Shown: piece by piece, positions 1 through 9,461 of the stretch
Position numbering within the stretch: position 1 is the stretch's first letter
How the letters are laid out: every line of letters starts with the position of its first letter
Assembly: GCF_032926325.1 (NCBI RefSeq)
Contig: NZ_CP136709.1
Location: 1,879,501-1,943,500, forward strand
Direction of reading: 5' to 3'
Origin: Aestuariibaculum lutulentum
GTDB lineage: Bacteria; Bacteroidota; Bacteroidia; Flavobacteriales; Flavobacteriaceae
Length of the DNA: 64,000 bases
Made by a program: the position numbers and the translations under genes
The notes under the pieces: generated by a model
Databases searched by the model: none
What the model was told of the DNA's origin: nothing
Seen by the model: only the letters and a program-made list of their open reading frames with translations

Positions 1-556
1 TGCGGAGATCGCTTTCCTCTACAAGTCCTTTTTGACTTCCAATAACAAGTGGTAGAGATGTAGAAACAGTCTCCTTTCCACCATCAATTTCTCTTACCGC
101 AGTTACCGATGTTCCTTCAACATCTAGTTTTATACAGTTATTTATAAAGTTAGCGTTGGTTAATCCGGCAATCATTCCCGGAACCATTCCGCCATTGTAA
201 TCAATCGATTCGCGACCGGCAATTACTAAATCGTAACCACCATCTTTTACCACATTTGCCAACTGTTTAGCAACAGAAAAACCATCGGTAGCAGGGGTGT
301 TAACACGAATGGCAGCGTCGGCTCCAATCGCTAAAGCCTTACGAAGTGTAGGCTCTGTTTCAGCACCACCAACGTTAACCACGGTTACATGGGCACCTTG
401 TTTTTCTTTAAACCACATGGCGCGAGTTAGTCCGAACTCATCATTTGGGTTAATCACAAATTGAACACCATTGGTGTCGAATTTTGTGTCACCATCGGTA
501 AAATTAATTTTTGATGTAGTGTCTGGAACATGACTAATGCACACTAATATTTTCAT
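1..556 (-). CDS. etfB: Electron transfer flavoprotein beta subunit (partial, runs off left edge)
   Basis: The minus strand reads from ATG at 556 to the window edge without a stop, about 185 residues. It begins MKILVCISHVPDTTSKINF and contains VNPNDEFGLTRA-like and GADAAIRVNTPATDGF segments followed by LVIAGRESIDYNGGMVPGMI, which is the typical FixA/EtfB pattern for the AMP-binding subunit. EtfB pairs with EtfA to pass electrons from acyl-CoA dehydrogenases to the quinone pool. The partner etfA is expected further downstream on the minus strand, outside the window. The gene diverges from pdhB, which suggests linked control of fatty-acid and pyruvate oxidation (inference). The C-terminus is not visible. 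Confidence 0.93.
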   Translation of the reverse strand, partial: MKILVCISHVPDTTSKINFTDGDTKFDTNGVQFVINPNDEFGLTRAMWFKEKQGAHVTVVNVGGAETEPTLRKALAIGADAAIRVNTPATDGFSVAKQLANVVKDGGYDLVIAGRESIDYNGGMVPGMIAGLTNANFINNCIKLDVEGTSVTAVREIDGGKETVSTSLPLVIGSQKGLVEESDLR

Positions 557-712
557 CTGTATTATTTTTTAGTTGTTATGTAAAGGTCAGATGGAATTCG
601 CCTGTAAACATTCAGTTGAAGTTAACTTTTTGCTACGGCTCATTTCATAATAATTTTTATTTAATAAGTCTATTTTGGTTGCGGCTACGAAGTTAATTAT
701 TTTATTCTGAAT

Positions 713-736
713 ATTTATTATGCATGCATAATAAAT
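713..736. promoter_or_regulatory. Perfect 24-bp palindrome between etfB and pdhB, candidate operator
   Basis: The left half ATTTATTATGCA is followed immediately by its exact reverse complement, centred between 724 and 725. It lies about 40-60 bp upstream of the pdhB -7 box and about 160 bp upstream of the etfB start. A spacerless dyad of this length is typical of a dimeric regulator's site. The regulator is unknown. Confidence 0.5.
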
Positions 737-774
737 TTTAAATAATTCTTTAATAAGAATATAGCTTTTATTCC

Positions 775-782
775 TATTTTTG
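775..782 (+). promoter_or_regulatory. Candidate pdhB promoter, -7 element TATTTTTG
   Basis: TATTTTTG fits the Bacteroidetes -7 consensus TAnnTTTG. It places transcription start near 788-790, downstream of the in-frame GTG at 782 and upstream of ATG 806. This decides the pdhB start in favour of the ATG. No clear -33 TTTG is visible. Confidence 0.5.
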
Positions 783-805
783 TGACTCGAATTAAAATAG
801 ATTTA

Positions 806-1783
806 ATGAAGACAATACAATTTAGAGAAGCTATCTGCGAAGCCATGAGCGAAGAGATGCGTCGTGATGAGAGCGTATACTTAATGGGTGAAGAGGTAGC
901 AGAGTATAATGGTGCTTACAAAGCATCAAAAGGAATGTTAGATGAATTTGGACCAAAGCGTGTAATCGATACACCTATCGCAGAGCTTGGTTTTGCGGGT
1001 ATTGCTGTAGGATCTACAATGACTGGTAACCGACCGATTGTAGAGTACATGACGTTTAACTTTTCTCTTGTTGGAATTGATCAGATTATAAATAATGCTG
1101 CTAAAATCAGACAAATGTCTGGTGGACAATTTAAATGTCCAATCGTTTTCCGTGGGCCAACAGCGTCTGCAGGACAGTTAGGAGCAACACACTCACAGGC
1201 TTTCGAAAACTGGTTTGCTAACACGCCAGGTTTAAAAGTTATCGTACCATCGACGCCTTACGATGCAAAAGGATTATTAAAAGCGGCTATCCGTGATGAC
1301 GATCCGGTTATTTTCATGGAAAGTGAGCAAATGTATGGAGATAAAGGTGAAGTGCCAGAAGGTGAATACGTTTTACCAATTGGTGTTGCCGATGTGAAGC
1401 GCGAAGGTACCGATGTAACTATCGTGTCTTTTGGTAAAATCATTAAAGAAGCATTTAAAGCTGCTGATGAATTAGCTAAAGAAGGTATTTCTTGTGAAAT
1501 TATCGATTTACGTACCGTTCGTCCAATGGATAAGAAAGCGATTTTAGAATCGGTAAAGAAAACAAACAGATTAGTTATTTTAGAAGAAGCCTGGCCTTTT
1601 GCTAACGTGTCTTCTGAGATTACTTATGTGGTACAATCTGAGGCATTCGATTATTTAGATGCTCCAATTGTAAAAATCAATACTGCTGATACACCAGCCC
1701 CTTATTCACCGGTGTTATTAGAAGAATGGCTTCCTAACAGCGAAGATGTTATTAAGGCTGTTAAGAAGGTATTGTATAAATAA
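806..1783 (+). CDS. pdhB: Pyruvate dehydrogenase E1 component subunit beta
   Basis: The 325-residue product starts MKTIQFREAICEAMSEEM and carries the E1-beta signatures MGEEVAEYNGAYKASKGML, TPIAELGFAGIAVG and PIVFRGPTASAGQLGATHSQ. It is the full length of the family. E1-beta helps bind thiamine diphosphate and forms the alpha2beta2 E1 that decarboxylates pyruvate and acetylates the E2 lipoyl domain. I chose ATG 806 over the in-frame GTG at 782 because the latter lies inside a promoter-like TATTTTTG and adds eight residues not typical of the family. No E1-alpha or E2 gene is adjacent. A branched-chain 2-oxoacid E1-beta is a less likely alternative. Confidence 0.92.
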   Translation: MKTIQFREAICEAMSEEMRRDESVYLMGEEVAEYNGAYKASKGMLDEFGPKRVIDTPIAELGFAGIAVGSTMTGNRPIVEYMTFNFSLVGIDQIINNAAKIRQMSGGQFKCPIVFRGPTASAGQLGATHSQAFENWFANTPGLKVIVPSTPYDAKGLLKAAIRDDDPVIFMESEQMYGDKGEVPEGEYVLPIGVADVKREGTDVTIVSFGKIIKEAFKAADELAKEGISCEIIDLRTVRPMDKKAILESVKKTNRLVILEEAWPFANVSSEITYVVQSEAFDYLDAPIVKINTADTPAPYSPVLLEEWLPNSEDVIKAVKKVLYK

Positions 1784-1806
1784 AAATATTATTTTTACGT
1801 TATATA

Positions 1807-1842
1807 AACTTCATCAACATAACTGTTGGTGAAGTTTTTTTT
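1807..1842 (+). terminator. Intrinsic terminator after pdhB
   Basis: The stem AACTTCATCAAC pairs with GTTGGTGAAGTT (one G-U) and is followed by a run of T. It ends only a few bases before the start codon of the next gene at 1848. Confidence 0.8.
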
Positions 1843-1847
1843 GTAAT

Positions 1848-4343
1848 ATGAACTTAAGACTACTTTTTATATTTTTTTATTTCGGAATGATTACGGCCTT
1901 TGCTCAAACAAAGGTTAGTGGCTATGTGTTCGATGAATACGACCAGCCGGTTTCATTTGCCAACGTATTGTTTCAAGGATCTACGAAAGGAACCATTACC
2001 GACGAGAATGGTAAATTTTATTTAGAATCCGACGAAACTTGGGAAGCCTTAACATTATCCTTCATTGGTTATGAAACCTTAGTTATTCCGTTAGAGAAAA
2101 AAGTCAATTATAATTTAAAGTTCATATTAAAAGAAGAAGCAGCGCAATTAGATCAGGTATTAATTGTGTCTGGTAAACAATCTAAAAAGAACAATCCGGC
2201 GATTGATATTCTTCGAAAAATTTGGGAACACAAACGTAAAAATGGTTTGCGATTGTATAACCAGTACCAATACGATAAATACGAAAAAGTAGAATTCGAC
2301 ATTAACACCATAGATAGTGCACTTATAAAAAGTAAACTATTTCGAGGGATGGAATTTGTGTTCGAAGAAGTCGATACCTCTAATGTTACAGGTAAAACCT
2401 ATCTACCTATCTTTATTAATGAAGCCGTGTCTACGGTTTACGGTGATAATATAATAAGTAAAGAAAAGGAAGTTTTAAACGGAAATAAAAACTCTGGTTT
2501 CAGCGATAATCAGGTAATTATCGATTTTGTAGATGACCTGTATTCCGATTATAATATTTATGAAAACTACATGAAGTTTTTCGACAAAAGCTTCGTGAGT
2601 CCTTTGTCACGCACAGGAATTAATACGTATAATTATGTGTTAATGGATAGTGCTTATATAGATAACAAATGGTGCTACAATATTAAATATTATCCAAGAC
2701 GCAAAAACGAATTGACTTTTAAAGGCGATTTCTGGGTGGCCGATTCAACCTATGCCATAAAAGAAATAAATCTTCAGGCCTCTAAAAGTGCGAATATAAA
2801 CTGGGTTAAAGATATTTATATTGAACAGGAATTTGAGGTAGTGAGTGATTCTGTATTTCTGGTGAAACGCGATTATATGATGTCTGATTTTGCTTTTAAG
2901 AAAAAAGAAGAGGCACGTGGTATTTATGGAAAACGAACTACTTTATTCAATAATTATAAATTCGATATAACCAAGGATAAGAAGTTTTACGAAGACGAAG
3001 TTTTTAATTACGATCAGGATGTTTACGATCGGGATGATGCTTTCTGGGATGCAAACCGAATGGAAGCTTTAAATAAAGATGAAAAAGGGGTTTATAAAAT
3101 GTTAGACACCTTAAAAACAGTTAAGAAGTTTAAACATCTTTATAATTTAGGAAGCATTTTAACGTCGGGTTATATCGAATTCAATACCTTGCCATTAGAT
3201 TACGGACCTATTTTTTCAAGCTTCGGATTTAATGAGGTTGAGGGCGTTCGTATCCGAACTGGAGGTAGAACCTATTTTGGTAAAAATGATTTATGGCGTT
3301 TAGAAGGGTATCTAGCCTATGGTTTTAAAGATGATAAGTTTAAGTATGGCTTTTCAGGAAAATGGCTTTTAGATAAAAAGAATAGATTTATTATTTCTGC
3401 CGGAAACAGACGCGATGTAGAGCAAATCGGGGTGAATTTAACGACTAATACCGATGTATTGGGTAGAAGTTTTGCTTCCTCTGGGTTGATCACTACAGGA
3501 CCTAATGATAAACTAACTAGTATTAATTTAACGAGTTTGTATATCGAAACCGAACCGTTAAAGAATGTGGTTTTCAAAATAGGTGGAAACTATCGAACTC
3601 TAGAATCGGCATCACCAACCTTTAGTTTAGATTATAATACGGAAGACGGCATAGCTTCTGAAATTAAACAATTTGAATCTTCGCTGTCGGTGTCTTATTT
3701 TCCAAAACGAAAAATGACAGGTTTCGGGGTTGAACGCTTACATGCCAATGATGATTATGCGAGCCTTTTTGCGCAGGTAACGAGAGGTGATAAAGAGTTT
3801 TTTAACAGCGATTTCGATTATACAAAATTGCAATTTTCATACACACAACCTTGGCAAATTGGTGGTTTTGGCCGTTTAACTACCGTGGTTGAAGCTGGTA
3901 AAACGATAGGAGAGGTACCTCTTGGGTTATTAAGTATCGTGCCCGGAAATCAATCGTATTTTTCAATTTACAACACCTTTTCACAACTTGATTATTATGA
4001 GTTTGTTACCGACACGTATGCGTCGTTTCATGTAGAACATAATTTTAACGGACGTTTATTTTCAAGAATTCCGTTTCTAAGAAAACTTAATTGGCGTGAA
4101 ATTGTAAGTTTTAGAAGTGCCTGGGGAGAACTTTCAGACGAAAATATAGCTTTAAATACTACAGATAATCCATATGCCGTTCCGTTAATTGCTCCTAGTA
4201 ATGAAATCTATTATGAATATGGCTTTGGAATTGGAAATATTTTTAAAGTGTTTCGAATAGATTTTAACTTCAGAGGTAATTATTTCGACAATCCTGATGC
4301 TCGAAAATTCGGTGTAACAGGAACTTTTGGCTTCTATTTTTAG
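1848..4343 (+). CDS. DUF5686 / carboxypeptidase-regulatory-like outer-membrane protein
   Basis: The 831-residue product has a signal peptide (residues 1-19, ending TAFAQ). A CarboxypepD_reg-like beta-sandwich follows at about 21-105 (VSGYVFDEYDQPVSFANVLF, GTITDENGKF, LSFIGYETLVIPL). The rest is a large region with many alternating aromatic beta segments ending in a terminal Phe (FGFYF), as in outer-membrane barrels. This arrangement matches the Bacteroidetes DUF5686 family, which has no assigned biochemical role. It lacks a TonB-dependent receptor plug. It stands alone between two transcription units. The outer-membrane location is inferred from the barrel-like C-terminus. Confidence 0.82.
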   Translation: MNLRLLFIFFYFGMITAFAQTKVSGYVFDEYDQPVSFANVLFQGSTKGTITDENGKFYLESDETWEALTLSFIGYETLVIPLEKKVNYNLKFILKEEAAQLDQVLIVSGKQSKKNNPAIDILRKIWEHKRKNGLRLYNQYQYDKYEKVEFDINTIDSALIKSKLFRGMEFVFEEVDTSNVTGKTYLPIFINEAVSTVYGDNIISKEKEVLNGNKNSGFSDNQVIIDFVDDLYSDYNIYENYMKFFDKSFVSPLSRTGINTYNYVLMDSAYIDNKWCYNIKYYPRRKNELTFKGDFWVADSTYAIKEINLQASKSANINWVKDIYIEQEFEVVSDSVFLVKRDYMMSDFAFKKKEEARGIYGKRTTLFNNYKFDITKDKKFYEDEVFNYDQDVYDRDDAFWDANRMEALNKDEKGVYKMLDTLKTVKKFKHLYNLGSILTSGYIEFNTLPLDYGPIFSSFGFNEVEGVRIRTGGRTYFGKNDLWRLEGYLAYGFKDDKFKYGFSGKWLLDKKNRFIISAGNRRDVEQIGVNLTTNTDVLGRSFASSGLITTGPNDKLTSINLTSLYIETEPLKNVVFKIGGNYRTLESASPTFSLDYNTEDGIASEIKQFESSLSVSYFPKRKMTGFGVERLHANDDYASLFAQVTRGDKEFFNSDFDYTKLQFSYTQPWQIGGFGRLTTVVEAGKTIGEVPLGLLSIVPGNQSYFSIYNTFSQLDYYEFVTDTYASFHVEHNFNGRLFSRIPFLRKLNWREIVSFRSAWGELSDENIALNTTDNPYAVPLIAPSNEIYYEYGFGIGNIFKVFRIDFNFRGNYFDNPDARKFGVTGTFGFYF

Positions 4344-4491
4344 AATTTTGTTTTTATTTAGACTGTTAAATGCTTTATTGATAGTTTTTTAGTTTCAAAA
4401 AAATCAAAATAATATTAATTGTCATTTTAACAAATTTTTATGTCAAACCTTTTGTTTAGTTAAATAACCCGATATAGTTTTGTTTTCCTGA

Positions 4492-4884
4492 ATGAAAAAA
4501 GCATTTTTTAAATATCTTCTTTTTCTCCTTGTATTCGTTTTAAACGGATATAATCAGTTGTATGCTAATGTAATTGAGCAAGACAACCATTGTTTGCCAT
4601 GCATTAAGCATAACCATTCTAATCAGGTTTCAGCTGATCACCAGTTAAATTTTACTCATGCAACTTCAGATGAGTCATTAGATTTAAAGGTTACCGAAAT
4701 AGAAATTGAAGAGAGTGAAAAGGCACTTTCAAAAAAGATAGGGCAGGATAATGCGTTTACCGTATTTCATTTAGCTTCAGAACATTACTACAATATTAAT
4801 AACAAAAGCCTGATTCCTAACGGGCTTTTTTGCTATACGCTCTTTAGTAAGCGTCACATTTTATTCCAGGTATTTAGAATATAG
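4492..4884 (+). CDS. Small secreted protein of unknown function, Cys/His-containing
   Basis: The 130-residue product begins with a hydrophobic signal-like segment (MKKAFFKYLLFLLVFVLNGY, to about residue 25). The mature part has a CLPCIKHNH cluster at about 36-44 and further His residues, so metal or thiol chemistry is conceivable. The C-terminal third (SKRHILFQVFRI) is basic. I do not recognise a family. It precedes the RND efflux operon on the same strand by 225 bp, a position where Flavobacteria often encode a small unknown protein (recollection, not checked). A link to efflux is only inferred from position. Confidence 0.55.
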   Translation: MKKAFFKYLLFLLVFVLNGYNQLYANVIEQDNHCLPCIKHNHSNQVSADHQLNFTHATSDESLDLKVTEIEIEESEKALSKKIGQDNAFTVFHLASEHYYNINNKSLIPNGLFCYTLFSKRHILFQVFRI

Positions 4885-5109
4885 AATCTGAATAAGACCA
4901 AAAAGGGTCTTATTGCTGGCAAACTTATGCCAAATTACATTCTTTTTTATCACAAAAAAGGAATGCCTGCTTGTATCTCTATATTCTGGAAATAAGCAAA
5001 CCAAATTTATTAATTATTACAAAATGCATTGTGGCAAGGCTATTGGCTTGTTATGAGCTGCGCTATGCTTCGGTGCGTTTTAATCTGAATCAAAACACCC
5101 TATAAACAG
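4885..5109 (+). other. Hairpin-rich 225-bp leader before the efflux operon
   Basis: No gene is visible. A 9-bp hairpin AATAAGACC/GGTCTTATT lies at 4891-4914, an AT-rich stem (CATTC+T6 with A6+GAATG) at 4938-4965, and GGTgcGTTTT pairs with AAAACACC at 5072-5099, ending 10 bp before the adaptor start. None has the terminal U-run of an intrinsic terminator. The short sequence AATCTGAAT occurs near both ends of the interval. Confidence 0.4.
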
Positions 5110-6195
5110 ATGACAAAAAAGTTTCTATTGGTAACAGGTATGTGCGCCTTGTTACTATCAACTAGTTGCGAATCAAAACATGAAAAAAAGGAAAAGGAAG
5201 TTGCCTTTTTAGTAACCAATCCTGTGGTTATGGACACCACAATAACAAAAGATTACGTGTGCCAAATTCATTCTATCAGAAATATAGAATTAAGAGCATT
5301 GGAAAAAGGATATTTAAAAGCGATTCATGTTGATGAAGGGCAGACGGTAAAAAAAGGACAGAAAATGTTCGACATTATGCCTAACGTGTATCAGGCCGAT
5401 TTACAAAAAGCTAAGGCGGAAGCAGAAGTTGCAGAAATTGAATATAAAAACACAAAAATGTTAGCCGATAACGATGTGGTTTCTGCAAACGAATTAAATA
5501 TGAGTAAAGCTAATTTCGATAAAGCTAAAGCTGAAGTTGCCTTGGCAGAAACACATTTAAGCTTTACAGATATCCGTGCGCCGTTTGATGGTATTATGGA
5601 TCACCTGCATGTCCGTGAAGGTAGTTTGCTTGATGAAGGTGAATTATTAACGTCTTTATCAGATAACAGCAAAATGTGGGTATACTTCAATGTGCCTGAA
5701 GCCGAGTATCTAGATTATATCATGAATCATTCTAAGGAAAGTGCGAAAGAGGTAAGCCTCTTAATGGCCAATAATAAAAAGTTTCCGCACGATGGAAAAG
5801 TGGAAACAATTGAAGGAGAATTTAATAATGAAACCGGAAATATTGCTTTCAGAGCAACTTTCGATAATCCGGAAGGGATTTTAAGACATGGTGAAACCGG
5901 AAGTATTCTTATGAAAGTACCTTACAACGAAGCCATGATTATTCCGCAGAAAGCGACCTTCGAAATTTTAGACAAAAAGTATGTTTTTGTTATCGATAAA
6001 GACCATGTCGTAAGACAACGTGAAATTACCATAGAAGCCGAATTACCACATCTATTCATTGTTCAAAAAGGATTGTCTACTAAAGATAATGTGCTACTTG
6101 AAGGTATTAGAATGGTGAAAAATGGTGAAAAGATTCATGTCAAGTTTGAAAAACCTAATGTGGTTATGGCGGGCTTAGATATGTATGCAGAGTAA
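5110..6195 (+). CDS. RND efflux periplasmic adaptor (membrane fusion) lipoprotein, AcrA/MexA type
   Basis: The 361-residue product has a lipoprotein signal (MTKKFLLVTGMCALLLSTSC, lipidated Cys20). A lipoyl/barrel-sandwich half follows (LKAIHVDEGQTVKKGQKMF), then a short alpha-hairpin rich in Ala/Lys/Glu at about 95-145, the second lipoyl half (FTDIRAPFDGIMDHLHVREG) and beta-barrel/membrane-proximal domains. This is the HlyD/AcrA architecture. It links the inner-membrane pump to the outer-membrane channel. The pump gene begins 21 bp downstream, so the two are one operon. Substrates cannot be deduced. Confidence 0.92.
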   Translation: MTKKFLLVTGMCALLLSTSCESKHEKKEKEVAFLVTNPVVMDTTITKDYVCQIHSIRNIELRALEKGYLKAIHVDEGQTVKKGQKMFDIMPNVYQADLQKAKAEAEVAEIEYKNTKMLADNDVVSANELNMSKANFDKAKAEVALAETHLSFTDIRAPFDGIMDHLHVREGSLLDEGELLTSLSDNSKMWVYFNVPEAEYLDYIMNHSKESAKEVSLLMANNKKFPHDGKVETIEGEFNNETGNIAFRATFDNPEGILRHGETGSILMKVPYNEAMIIPQKATFEILDKKYVFVIDKDHVVRQREITIEAELPHLFIVQKGLSTKDNVLLEGIRMVKNGEKIHVKFEKPNVVMAGLDMYAE

Positions 6196-6215
6196 TTTAA
6201 AAAACTTACAACATT

Positions 6216-9200
6216 ATGTTTAGGAAATTTATAAAAAGACCGGTGCTGGCTATCGTCATTTCGGTAATTATCGTATTTACGGGTTTGCTCGCTATCAAGC
6301 AGCTGCCCATCTCTCAGTTTCCACAAATAGCACCTACCACGGTAAATATTTTTATTGCTTATCCGGGGTCTAGTGCCGATGTTTTGGTGAACTCCACGCT
6401 TATTCCTTTAGAAACAGCAATTAACGGGGTTCAAGGTATGCGTTATATCGCATCTGATGCCACCAGTGCCGGCGAAGGAACACTGCGTATTATTTTCGAA
6501 CCGGGAACCGATCCCAACCAGGCGGTAGTTCGGGTAAAAACACGTGTCGACCAGGTTATGCCTTTATTACCGGAGCTGGTACAACGTGAGGGGGTAATTA
6601 TTACACCGGTTCAGCCAAGTATGTTAATGTATGTGAACTTGTTTAGTAAGCAAAAAGATAACGATGAGAAGTTCCTTTACAATTATGCATACACTAAAAT
6701 TATCCCGGAGATTCAACGTATTAATGGTATTGCCAGTGCTCAGATTTTAGGAAGTAGAAAATACGCGATGCGAGTTTGGTTAAAACCAGACCGTATGCGT
6801 GCCTATAATATTTCGGCAGAAGAGGTCCTGGAAGCCATGCAGGATCAAAGTATTCTGGCCAGACCGGGTCGATTAGGAAGAAGTTCTGGGATTGCTTCGC
6901 AGTCATTAGAATATGTGTTGACTTATGAAAACCGATATAGCGAACCAGAACAGTATAAAGACATTATTATTCGAGCAAATGAAGAAGGCGAAACTTTAAG
7001 GCTTGCCGATATTGCCGAAGTAAAGCTTGGTAGTGAGTTCTTCGATATTTATTCCAACTTAGATGGAAATCCATCAGCGTCTATTGTCTTAAAACAAACC
7101 TTCGGCAGTAACGGTAGTGATGTTATTGATGCTGTTAAAGATAAATTGAAAGAGTTAGAAGAAGATTTACCTCCGGGAATAGAATATAAAATCAGTTACG
7201 ACGTATCGAATTTCTTAGATGCATCTATCGAACAAGTGCTTCATACCTTGCGGGATGCCTTTATTTTAGTGGCTGTTGTAGTGTTCTTGTTTTTAGGTGA
7301 CTGGCGATCAACATTAATTCCAATTATTGCGGTACCGGTATCCTTAATCGGAGCCTTCTTTGTCATGCAAATGTTCGGGCTTTCCATAAATTTAATTACC
7401 CTATTTGCTTTGGTATTGGCGATTGGTATTGTGGTCGACGATGCGATTGTGGTGGTGGAAGCCGTCCATTTGAAAATGGAAGAAGAACATCTCACGCCTT
7501 ATCAGGCATCATACAAAGCCTTGAGTGAAATTGGAGGTGCTATTGTTGCTATTACTTTGGTGATGGTGTCGGTATTTTTACCAATATCATTCATGACAGG
7601 ACCTGTTGGGGTGTTCTATCGTCAGTTTTCGATTACTATGGCGGGATCGATTATTATTTCAGCAGTCGTAGCATTAACATTAACACCGGTTTTATGTGCC
7701 ATGATGTTGAAAAACAACCACGGTAAACCAAGAAAAAAATCACCTATAGATAAATTTATCGATTGGTTTAACCGCGGTTTCGAAAAACTTACCGGACGTT
7801 ATGTTAACGTGTTGAATAAAATTGTAGCCAGACGCGTGTTAACCTTCGGAATGTTAATTGCGTTCTGTGTAGGTATCTTTTTTGCCAATAAATCGTTACC
7901 GGCAGGATTTATTCCAAGTGAGGATCAGGGAATGATTTATGCCATTATTCAAACACCACCGGGAGCAACCTTAGAGCGTACTAACGAGGTGGCCAGAAAA
8001 CTTCAAAAAATATGTGAAGAAACCGAAGGCGTAGAGTCGGTATCATCTTTGGCAGGTTACGAGATTATGACCGAAGGTCGTGGATCGAACGCGGGGACCT
8101 GTTTAATTAACTTAAAACCATGGAGCGAACGTCATCATTCGGTACACGAAATCATGGAAGAGTTAGAGGAAGAAACCAGAGATTTAGGTGCGGTTATTGA
8201 GTATTTCGAGCCGCCGGCAGTACCAGGTTTCGGGTCTTCAGGTGGTTTCTCTATGCGTTTATTAGATAAAACCAATTCTACCGATTATCATGAATTCGAA
8301 CGCATAAATAATCAGTTTTTAGATGCGTTATCAGTTCGTAAAGAGTTAACTGGATTGTTTACGTTTTATTCTGCAAATTATCCGCAGTATCATTTAAAAA
8401 TTGATAATAAAAAAGCCATGCAAAAAGGGGTAACCATTGGTAAAGCCATGGAAAACCTTAATATTTTAATAGGTAGTACTTACGAGCAAGGATTCATTCG
8501 TTTTGGTCGTTTCTTTAAAGTATATACGCAGGCTGCACCGGAATACCGCAGAATACCTTCAGATTTAGAAAAACTTTATGTGAAGAATGAAGAAGGAGAC
8601 ATGGTGCCGTATTCAGCATTCATGACTTTAGAAAAACAATTGGGGCCTAACGAGATTACACGATATAACCTGTACAATTCGGCAGCTATTCGTGGGTTAC
8701 CGGCTAAGGGTTACACCAGTGGAGATGCAATTAATGCTATTAAAGAAGTAGCTGCTGAGGTGTTACCACGTGGCTACGATATTGCCTGGGAAGGATTGAC
8801 TTACGATGAAGCAAACCGCGGAAACGAATCCATTTACATTTTCGCGGTGGTATTAATCTTCGTGTATTTCGTTTTAGCTGCACAATACGAAAGTTTCTTA
8901 TTGCCATTAGCTGTAATCTTATCATTACCGGTTGGTATTTTCGGGTCGTTTGTATTGCTTAAAGGTATGGGCTTAGCAAACGATGTGTATGCTCAAATCG
9001 GGCTCATCATGCTGGTCGGACTACTCGGTAAAAATGCCGTATTAATTGTAGAGTTTGCGGTACAGAGGCGACGCGAGGGTGCAACCATTTTAGAAGCAGC
9101 CATCGAAGGTGCTAAAGCGCGTTTCCGTCCTATTTTAATGACGTCGTTTGCGTTTATTGCCGGGTTAATTCCGTTAGTAATTGCAACAGGAGCCGGAGCT

Positions 9201-9461
9201 ATTGGTAACCGTACCATTGGTGGATCAGCCATGGGTGGTATGCTTTTAGGAACATTGTTTGGAGTTATTGTTATTCCGGGGCTGTACTACATTTTTGGAA
9301 CTTTAGCCGATGGTAAAACATTAATAAAAGATGAAAGTACAGAGCCCATTTCAGAAGAGTTTATACGTGTTAATGAGGAAGAAGGTAGGTTACGAAATAA
9401 GGTGAATCAATTAACAAATCTTTTAAAAAAAATAACCAAAAGAACAGGCGATGAACAATAA
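6216..9461 (+). CDS. RND multidrug efflux transporter, HAE1 (AcrB-like) pump
   Basis: The 1081-residue product has the HAE1 layout: TM1 (RPVLAIVISVIIVFTGLLAI), a porter loop, TM2-6 with the proton-relay Asp pair in GIVVDDAIVVVEAVH at about residues 405-415, TM7, a second porter loop, and TM8-12 ending in a cytoplasmic tail. FMTGPVGVFYRQFSITMAGS is the family signature. The family is homotrimeric and proton-driven and exports hydrophobic or amphipathic drugs, detergents or lipids. HAE1 rather than heavy-metal (CusA) type is supported by length and by the DD motif. The stop overlaps the next gene by 11 bp, which suggests translational coupling. Confidence 0.95.
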   Translation: MFRKFIKRPVLAIVISVIIVFTGLLAIKQLPISQFPQIAPTTVNIFIAYPGSSADVLVNSTLIPLETAINGVQGMRYIASDATSAGEGTLRIIFEPGTDPNQAVVRVKTRVDQVMPLLPELVQREGVIITPVQPSMLMYVNLFSKQKDNDEKFLYNYAYTKIIPEIQRINGIASAQILGSRKYAMRVWLKPDRMRAYNISAEEVLEAMQDQSILARPGRLGRSSGIASQSLEYVLTYENRYSEPEQYKDIIIRANEEGETLRLADIAEVKLGSEFFDIYSNLDGNPSASIVLKQTFGSNGSDVIDAVKDKLKELEEDLPPGIEYKISYDVSNFLDASIEQVLHTLRDAFILVAVVVFLFLGDWRSTLIPIIAVPVSLIGAFFVMQMFGLSINLITLFALVLAIGIVVDDAIVVVEAVHLKMEEEHLTPYQASYKALSEIGGAIVAITLVMVSVFLPISFMTGPVGVFYRQFSITMAGSIIISAVVALTLTPVLCAMMLKNNHGKPRKKSPIDKFIDWFNRGFEKLTGRYVNVLNKIVARRVLTFGMLIAFCVGIFFANKSLPAGFIPSEDQGMIYAIIQTPPGATLERTNEVARKLQKICEETEGVESVSSLAGYEIMTEGRGSNAGTCLINLKPWSERHHSVHEIMEELEEETRDLGAVIEYFEPPAVPGFGSSGGFSMRLLDKTNSTDYHEFERINNQFLDALSVRKELTGLFTFYSANYPQYHLKIDNKKAMQKGVTIGKAMENLNILIGSTYEQGFIRFGRFFKVYTQAAPEYRRIPSDLEKLYVKNEEGDMVPYSAFMTLEKQLGPNEITRYNLYNSAAIRGLPAKGYTSGDAINAIKEVAAEVLPRGYDIAWEGLTYDEANRGNESIYIFAVVLIFVYFVLAAQYESFLLPLAVILSLPVGIFGSFVLLKGMGLANDVYAQIGLIMLVGLLGKNAVLIVEFAVQRRREGATILEAAIEGAKARFRPILMTSFAFIAGLIPLVIATGAGAIGNRTIGGSAMGGMLLGTLFGVIVIPGLYYIFGTLADGKTLIKDESTEPISEEFIRVNEEEGRLRNKVNQLTNLLKKITKRTGDEQ

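Noticed and set aside
782..805. Upstream GTG start for pdhB giving a 333-residue product
   Set aside because: The GTG lies within the TATTTTTG promoter box and the extra residues are not family-like; ATG 806 matches E1-beta starts.
4938..4965. AT-rich stem considered as an intrinsic terminator
   Set aside because: The downstream arm is an A-run, so there is no U-tail on either strand.
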